A program made the translations under genes and the position numbers. A DNA stretch of 64,000 nucleotides from an uncultured Rhodospirillaceae bacterium (GTDB taxonomy: Bacteria > Pseudomonadota > Alphaproteobacteria > Azospirillales > Azospirillaceae). The stretch spans positions 62,001-126,000 of the forward strand of contig CALBDS010000042.1 of the NCBI GenBank assembly GCA_937927415.1. The letters are read 5' to 3'. Below are positions 58,431 to 64,000 of this stretch, one piece after another (position 1 is the first letter of the stretch; every line of letters begins with the position of its first letter). The notes beneath the pieces are model-generated. The model saw only the letters and a program-made list of their open reading frames with translations, had not been told where the DNA came from and ran no database searches.

Positions 58431-61010
58431 ATGACGATCCGTCTGTCCAATTGGCCGTTGCACCGGCAGGTGCTGGCGGCGCTGGCTGCTGCCATCATCG
58501 CCCTGGTCGCCCTGTCGGGCGGGGTGGTGGTCGAGCGGTGGCGGCAAATGACCGCCATCGGCCATCTGACCACGCTGGCCGAGGCCACCACCGCCATCGG
58601 GGCGGCCGCCCATGAACTGCAAAAGGAACGTGGGGCCAGTGCTCTGTTCCTGGGCAGCGGCGGCACGCAGTTCCGCGACGAGTTGACGGCCCAGCGCCGC
58701 GCCACCGACGGCGCCGTCGCCGGGCTGCGGACCGTCCTTGCCTCCTTGCGGGGGGAAGCCGCCTACACCGCCTTCTTCACCGCCGTCGGGGATGCCGAAG
58801 CCCTGTTCGAATCCCTGGCGGCCCGGCGGGCGGGGATCGACGGGCTGACGGTCAAGGGGGCGGATTCCTTTGCCTTTTACACCCGTGCAATCGGCGGGCT
58901 GCTGGATTCCACCTATGCCATCGTGGCGCTGACCGACGATGCGGCGCTGAAAAGCCAGGTGATGACCTATGCCCTGTTCATGCAGGGAAAGGAGCGGGCC
59001 GGGCAGGAACGGGCCACCGGCTCCGCCGGTTTCGCCGCCAAGGCGTTCGACGGTGCGCTGTACCGCCGGCTGACCAGCCTGATCGCCGCGCAGGACACCT
59101 TTTTCTCCGGGGTGCGCGGCATCGCCCCGCCGGCCATCATCGCCGCCCTGGATGCGGAGATGACCGGCAGCGCCCTGGACACGGTGCAGACCATGCGCAC
59201 GACCGCTCTCGACGCCGGGATCGGCGGCGATCTGAACGGTGTGCGTGCCCCCGACTGGTTCGCCGCCACCACCGCCCGCATCGACCGGATGAAGCGGGTG
59301 GAGGACGCCATCGCCGCCGATCTGCACACCCAGGCCAACGCCATGGCCCACACGGCCGCGCGGGACTTCACCATCGTGCTGGCGGTGGCTGTGGGCGGAT
59401 CGCTGCTGGCGCTGGCGATCGGGGTTGCGGTGGTGCGTCCGATCACCCACGCCATCGGCGGGCTGACCGACGCCACCGCCCGCATTGCCGAGGGCGAAGT
59501 GACGGTGACCATCCCCGGCGAGGAGCGCGGCGACGAGGTGGGGGCGCTGGCTCGCTCGATCCACGAAATCCGCAACGCCGGTGTGGCCGCCATGCGGGTG
59601 AAGGCCGCCCTGGACAGCGTGTCGGCCAATGTCATGCTGGCCGACACCGACGGCACCGTGATCTACGCCAACGCCGCCATCCTCGCCATGTTCCGCCGGG
59701 CTGAAACCGACATCCGCGCCCGCTTCCCCGCTTTCTCCGCCGACCGCATCATCGGGGGAGAAATCGACGCCCTGCACGACGATCCGGCCATGAACAGCCG
59801 GACGCTCGCCACCCTGACCGCACCGCACGAGGCGCGCATCGCCCTTGGCGTGCGGCGGTTCGATCTGGTCGCCACCCCGGTCCGCGACGAATCCGGCGAA
59901 CGCCGCGGCACGGTGGTTGAATGGCGCGACGTCACCCAGGAACTGGCAATCCAGGCGGAGGTGGGGGCCATGGCCGCCGCCGCCGCGGCCGGCGATTTCG
60001 GACGCCGGGTGCCGGAGGCGGGCAAGGAAGGCTTCATGCTGGAACTGGCCCGCAGCATGAACACGCTTGCGGAAACCGCCGCCCGCTCGCTGGACGATGT
60101 GGTGCGGTTCCTGGCCGCCCTGGCCGGGGGGGATCTGTCCTGCCGCATCACCGGCGCGCATCAGGGCATGTTCGCCCGCATCCAGGGTGATGCCAACCGC
60201 ACCGCCGAACGGCTGGGGGGCATCGTGACCAGCATCGTCGATGCCGCCACCACCATTTCCACCGCCGCCGGGGAAATCTCCGCCGGGTCCGCCGATCTGG
60301 CCGAGCGCACCGAGCAGCAGGCCTCCTCCCTGGAACAGACCGCCGCCAGCATGGAGGAATTGGGCGCCACCGTGCGCTCCAACGCCGACAACGCCCAGCG
60401 GGCCAACCGCATGGCATCCGATGCCCGCACCCGTGCGGAATCCGGCGGCGATGTCGCCGGATCGGCGGTCGGCGCCATGCGGCGGATCGAAGGGTCCAGC
60501 CGCAAGATCACCGACATCATCGGCGTGATCGACGAAATCGCCTTCCAGACCAACCTGCTGGCGCTCAACGCCGCGGTGGAGGCGGCGCGCGCCGGCGATG
60601 CCGGCCGCGGCTTCGCCGTGGTGGCGCAGGAGGTGCGCAACCTGGCCCAGCGGTCGGCCCAGGCGTCGAAGGAAATCAAATCGCTCATCCTGGACAGCGA
60701 TTCCCAGGTCCATGACGGGGTGGCGCTGGTGCAGAAGGCCGGCAACGCCCTGGACGGCATCGTCGGCAGCGTGAAGGAAGTGGCGGTGCTGATCGCCGGA
60801 ATGGCCACCGCCTCGGCCGAGCAGGCCTCGGCGCTCGATGAGATCAACTCGGCTGTCGCCCAGATGGACGAGATGACCCAGAAGAACGCCGCCCTGGTGG
60901 AGGAAACCACCGCCGCCGCCCATCAACTGGCCGAACAGGCCCACACCCTGACCCAGATCGTGGCCTTTTTCCGCCACACAGGGCCGGCATCCGCCGCCCG
61001 AACGTCATAA
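58431..61010 (+). CDS. Chemoreceptor with nitrate/nitrite-sensing NIT domain and PAS
   Basis: An 859-aa membrane receptor. Helix 1 is at about 12-33. The periplasmic part (about 40-300) begins AAHELQKERGASALFLGSGG, the core motif of NIT domains, which sense nitrate and nitrite. Helix 2 (about 312-338), HAMP, and a PAS domain (about 385-500, MLADTDGTVIYANAA) follow. The signalling domain has IDEIAFQTNLLALNAAVEAA. It ends PASAARTS with no CheR pentapeptide. CTGGGGGGAAA precedes ATG 58431. nnrS follows after 17 bases, so both are probably one transcript. Confidence 0.88.
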   Translation: MTIRLSNWPLHRQVLAALAAAIIALVALSGGVVVERWRQMTAIGHLTTLAEATTAIGAAAHELQKERGASALFLGSGGTQFRDELTAQRRATDGAVAGLRTVLASLRGEAAYTAFFTAVGDAEALFESLAARRAGIDGLTVKGADSFAFYTRAIGGLLDSTYAIVALTDDAALKSQVMTYALFMQGKERAGQERATGSAGFAAKAFDGALYRRLTSLIAAQDTFFSGVRGIAPPAIIAALDAEMTGSALDTVQTMRTTALDAGIGGDLNGVRAPDWFAATTARIDRMKRVEDAIAADLHTQANAMAHTAARDFTIVLAVAVGGSLLALAIGVAVVRPITHAIGGLTDATARIAEGEVTVTIPGEERGDEVGALARSIHEIRNAGVAAMRVKAALDSVSANVMLADTDGTVIYANAAILAMFRRAETDIRARFPAFSADRIIGGEIDALHDDPAMNSRTLATLTAPHEARIALGVRRFDLVATPVRDESGERRGTVVEWRDVTQELAIQAEVGAMAAAAAAGDFGRRVPEAGKEGFMLELARSMNTLAETAARSLDDVVRFLAALAGGDLSCRITGAHQGMFARIQGDANRTAERLGGIVTSIVDAATTISTAAGEISAGSADLAERTEQQASSLEQTAASMEELGATVRSNADNAQRANRMASDARTRAESGGDVAGSAVGAMRRIEGSSRKITDIIGVIDEIAFQTNLLALNAAVEAARAGDAGRGFAVVAQEVRNLAQRSAQASKEIKSLILDSDSQVHDGVALVQKAGNALDGIVGSVKEVAVLIAGMATASAEQASALDEINSAVAQMDEMTQKNAALVEETTAAAHQLAEQAHTLTQIVAFFRHTGPASAARTS

Positions 61011-61027
61011 CCCCACGGAGGTTCCCC

Positions 61028-62230
61028 ATGACCGCCCTTCCCGCCGGCCTGCGCAGCATCCACCCGCCGTTGCTGGTGGCCTATGGCTTCCGCCCCTTCT
61101 TCCTGCTGGCCGGGCTGGCCGGTTTCGGGCTGGTGGCGGGGTGGCTGGTGATTCTGGCTCAAGGGGGATGGCCGCCGGGACCGATCGCACCCGCGGCGTG
61201 GCACGCGCACGAGATGCTGTTCGCCTTCACCACCGCGGCCATCGCCGGTTTCCTGCTGACCGCGGTGCCCAGTTGGACCGGCACCGCCGCCCGCCACGGC
61301 TGGCCGCTGGGCGGTCTGGTGGGGCTGTGGCTGGCGGGGCGGCTGGTGCTGCTGCCGGGTGCGGGGGTGGCGCCGGCCCTGGCGGCGGTGGTGGATCTGA
61401 CCTTTCTGCCGGCCCTGGCGGCAGCACTGGCCGGGCCGCTGGTGCGGGCGGGCAAGGCGCGCAACACCGCCTTTGTCGGGCTGCTGGCGGTGCTGACCGG
61501 GGCCAATCTGCTGTTTCATCTGGATTGGCTGGGGGTGATGGACGGCGGTGTCGCCGCCGGGGAACGGCTGGCCATCGGCACGGTGCTGATGATGGTGGCG
61601 GTGGTGGGTGGGCGCATCGTGCCCAACTTCACCCGCAACGCCCTGACCTCCCACGGGATCACCGCGCCGGTGGTGTCGGTCCCGTGGCTGGAGCGGGTCA
61701 CGCTGGGCACCACCCTGGCCCTGCTGCCGCTGGATCTGCTGTTGCCGGAATCGCCGGTGACCGGGCTGGTGGCGCTGGCGGCGGGTGTTGCCCACGCCCT
61801 GCGGCTGGCCCGCTGGCAGGGGCGGCATACCCTGGACCAGCCCATCGTGTGGATCCTGCACGCCGCCTATGCCTGGATCCCGATCGGGCTGGTGCTGAAG
61901 GCGATGGCACTGCTGGATGGCGGCATCGCCATCAGCGCCGCCACCCACGCCCTGACCGCCGGGGCCTTTTCCGCGATGATTCTGGCGGTGATGACCCGCG
62001 CCACCCTGGGCCACACCGGGCGGCGGCTGGTGGTGGGGCGTCCGGTCGTCGCGTCCTATGGCCTGCTTCTGCTGGCCGCGGCTTTTCGGGTGTCGGCGGC
62101 CCTGTTTCCCGGACTGATGGAACCGCTGTTGCACGGGGCGGGGGCTGCCTGGCTGGGGGCCTTTGGCCTTTATCTTTGGGTCTACGGGCCGATGCTGGTG
62201 ACCCCGCGGCAAGATGGACGGCCTGGGTGA
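61028..62230 (+). CDS. nnrS: NnrS family haem-copper membrane protein (NO stress)
   Basis: Integral membrane protein of about 12 helices and 400 aa. The N-terminus VAYGFRPFFLLAGLAGFGLV and AWHAHEMLFAFTTAAIAGFLLTAVPSWTG (written as AWHAHEMLFAF and AGFLLTAVPSWTG) are NnrS hallmarks, with the His residues thought to bind haem and copper; later VVGGRIVPNFTRNAL and MTRATLGHTGR complete the pattern. NnrS protects cells from NO and is often controlled by NnrR. ATG 61028 lies 17 bases behind the NIT chemoreceptor. Confidence 0.93.
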   Translation: MTALPAGLRSIHPPLLVAYGFRPFFLLAGLAGFGLVAGWLVILAQGGWPPGPIAPAAWHAHEMLFAFTTAAIAGFLLTAVPSWTGTAARHGWPLGGLVGLWLAGRLVLLPGAGVAPALAAVVDLTFLPALAAALAGPLVRAGKARNTAFVGLLAVLTGANLLFHLDWLGVMDGGVAAGERLAIGTVLMMVAVVGGRIVPNFTRNALTSHGITAPVVSVPWLERVTLGTTLALLPLDLLLPESPVTGLVALAAGVAHALRLARWQGRHTLDQPIVWILHAAYAWIPIGLVLKAMALLDGGIAISAATHALTAGAFSAMILAVMTRATLGHTGRRLVVGRPVVASYGLLLLAAAFRVSAALFPGLMEPLLHGAGAAWLGAFGLYLWVYGPMLVTPRQDGRPG

Positions 62231-62345
62231 CGTTTCGTCGCTCCTGGCAACGAAAAAACAATAATTACCTCCCTAACCTTCCTGTTGATACCGATGCGGA
62301 CGGGCAACCGTTTTCGCCCTTTCCCCGACTGGCCGGAGAACAAGC

Positions 62346-64000
62346 ATGTCGCTCATCGCATGGGACGACAAATTTTCTGTGGGCGTGCGTGAATTCGACG
62401 AGGCTCACAAACGCCTGATGGCGCTGTTGAATCAGTTGTGGGACGCCAACGAGCAGCGCCAGGGCAGCGAGGTTCTGGGCCGGATTCTCGACGAGCTTAT
62501 CCGCTACACCGCCACCCACTTTGCCGAAGAGGAAGCCCTTTTCCGCAAATGGAACTATCCCGTCATCGACCGCCACAGGGACATCCATGAGAAGCTGAAG
62601 GCGACCGCCGTCGGGCTTCAGAAAAAATTCGCCATGGAAAAGGCGGATGTGATCTCCGACGAGGTGTTCGACTTTCTGCGTGATTGGCTGACCAAGCATA
62701 TTCTGGGCGAGGATATGCTGTACAAGGGCTATTTCAACAGCCTGGGCATCTCCAGCACCCGTGACGAGCCGCCCGATGTCGATAGCGGCCACAACCCGCT
62801 GCGCGGCACCGGGCTGGCGCTGACGGCCGGCGGGCTGCTGACCGCGGGCAGCGTTGCCGGGGGGCTGGGGCTTGTGGGCGTACCGGGAATGCCGGTTGCG
62901 GGGGTCGGGCTGAGCACCGCCGGGCTGGTGCTGTTCGCGGTGTTCACGGTGCGCCTGTTTCCCACCCTGCGGGCGATGGCCGCGGCCTTCGGGCGGATGG
63001 CGCTGCGGGACGGCGATGTGGCGGTGCCGGACGGGGCGGCCCATGGGCCGCTGGCCGACCTCAGCCGTGCCCTGCGGGTGCTGAAAGCCAACACCAACGA
63101 GATGCGCCGCCAGAACGCCGAGGTGGACGGGCTGATCCGCCGGGCCGAAAACGACCGTCGGCAACAGTTGCTGGACATGTCCGACGGGCTGGAATCGGTG
63201 GTGAACGAATCCGTCACCACCATCATCGACCGCGCCCGCCAGATGCGCACCAGTGCGGAACACATGCACACCCAGGCCGACGACGTGCGCAGCCAAAGCC
63301 AGTCCGTCGCCCGCGCCGCCCAGGAAGCCACCAACAGCGTGCAGGGGGTGGCGGCATCGGCCGGGGAGTTGGCCCAGGCCATCGCCGAAATCGAACGCCA
63401 TGTGCGCCAATCCAGCGGCATCGCCGCCGATGCGGTGACCGAGGCCGACCGCACCGGCGCCATCGTCAAGGCGCTGGCCGATTCCTCCGCCCGCATCGGC
63501 GAGGTCGTGCAGCTTATCAACGACATCGCCGGGCAAACCAACCTTCTGGCGCTGAACGCCACCATCGAGGCGGCCCGCGCGGGCGAGGCCGGCAAGGGTT
63601 TCGCCGTGGTGGCATCGGAGGTCAAGAGCCTGGCCAACCAGACGGCCAAAGCGACCGAGGACATCACCGGCCAGATCGGCGCTATCCAGGGGGCTGTGGA
63701 CGAAGCGGTGCGGGCCATCGGCTCCATCGGCGCCACCATCGGCCAGATCAACGCCATCACCCGCACGGTCAGCGATTCGGTGGCGGTGCAGAAATCGGCC
63801 ACCGGCAGCATCGCCGAACAGGCCAGCCACGCCGCCCTTGGCACCACCCGCGTGCTGGCCAGCATGGACAGTGTGTCGTCCACCTCCGACGACGCCGGGC
63901 GCATGTCGGCGGCGGTGCTGGACAACGCCGCCTCGGTCGCCGAAGAGATCGAACGGCTGCGCACCCGTCTGGTCGCCACCCTGCGCCAGTCGGCGGCGGG
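62346..64000 (+). CDS. Hemerythrin-chemoreceptor fusion, 3' end outside the window
   Basis: The first 551 codons are visible, and the gene runs off the end. Residues 1-135 form a bacteriohemerythrin domain with a full set of seven iron ligands: His 21, His 58, Glu 62, His 77, His 81, His 118 and Asp 123. Two hydrophobic segments (about 155-205) follow, then a coiled region and a signalling domain with the tip DIAGQTNLLALNATIEAARAGEAGKGFAVVASEV. Because the hemerythrin lies before the membrane segments it is likely cytoplasmic. Oxygen or NO sensing for taxis is the expected role. ATG 62346 has GGAGAAC upstream. Confidence 0.9.
   Translation, partial: MSLIAWDDKFSVGVREFDEAHKRLMALLNQLWDANEQRQGSEVLGRILDELIRYTATHFAEEEALFRKWNYPVIDRHRDIHEKLKATAVGLQKKFAMEKADVISDEVFDFLRDWLTKHILGEDMLYKGYFNSLGISSTRDEPPDVDSGHNPLRGTGLALTAGGLLTAGSVAGGLGLVGVPGMPVAGVGLSTAGLVLFAVFTVRLFPTLRAMAAAFGRMALRDGDVAVPDGAAHGPLADLSRALRVLKANTNEMRRQNAEVDGLIRRAENDRRQQLLDMSDGLESVVNESVTTIIDRARQMRTSAEHMHTQADDVRSQSQSVARAAQEATNSVQGVAASAGELAQAIAEIERHVRQSSGIAADAVTEADRTGAIVKALADSSARIGEVVQLINDIAGQTNLLALNATIEAARAGEAGKGFAVVASEVKSLANQTAKATEDITGQIGAIQGAVDEAVRAIGSIGATIGQINAITRTVSDSVAVQKSATGSIAEQASHAALGTTRVLASMDSVSSTSDDAGRMSAAVLDNAASVAEEIERLRTRLVATLRQSAA

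Overview
The window looks like chromosomal DNA from a free-living, motile, high-GC alphaproteobacterium, most likely of the order Rhodospirillales (Azospirillum-like lineages are the best guess; the genus cannot be fixed by eye). Pointers are a division and cell-wall cluster running ftsI to lpxC, an FtsZ with a long Pro/Ala-rich linker, cckA directly behind flhB, an HdaA-type DnaA regulator with a clamp-binding N-terminus, and several energy-taxis receptors beside respiratory genes.

Layout. 1-17.1 kb: ftsI(3' end)-murE-murF-mraY-murD-ftsW-murG-(82-aa unknown)-murC-murB-ddl-ftsQ-ftsA-ftsZ-lpxC, mostly with overlapping or nearly touching genes, with rho-independent terminators after ftsZ and lpxC. 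17.1-23.4 kb: flgB-flgC-fliE-fliQ-fliR-flhB and then cckA, with a perfect CtrA box upstream of flgB. 23.4-27.0 kb (minus strand): DUF2066 lipoprotein-like/exported protein, CDP-alcohol phosphatidyltransferase, PerM-type permease, hdaA. 27.1-33.1 kb: purM-purN, a tiny aa3-oxidase subunit IV, DUF1244, moeA (minus), an MFS carrier and purC. 33.1-36.1 kb: a DUF2946-like Cys-rich protein and an OprC/NosA-type copper TonB receptor. 36.3-41.4 kb: a multi-PAS histidine kinase, a chemoreceptor and a DUF4424 exported protein.

41.5-47.5 kb is a complete Hyb-type (group 1c) periplasmic [NiFe] uptake hydrogenase operon hybO-hybA-hybB-hybC-hybD behind a perfect FNR/FixK box. 47.6-52.2 kb is a patchwork: orphan branched-chain amino-acid binding protein, an HExxH protein, a DUF882 peptidase-like protein, a decayed IS256-family element with intact 31-bp terminal inverted repeats, and tRNA-Arg(CCG). 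52.4-55.8 kb: LysR regulator, 57-aa protein, enoyl-CoA hydratase homologue, and on the minus strand a polytopic membrane protein with a DUF59 protein.

55.8-64 kb is the most interesting block: ccoG (cbb3 oxidase/copper assembly) with an unusual Cys-Gly insert behind an FNR/NnrR-like palindrome, mogA, a chemoreceptor with a nitrate/nitrite-sensing NIT domain, nnrS seventeen bases behind it, and a hemerythrin-chemoreceptor fusion running off the window. Together these suggest a unit linking nitrogen-oxide and oxygen sensing to chemotaxis and to NO protection. That functional link is inference from gene order and domains; no single gene in the window is clearly a new family with a known new activity.
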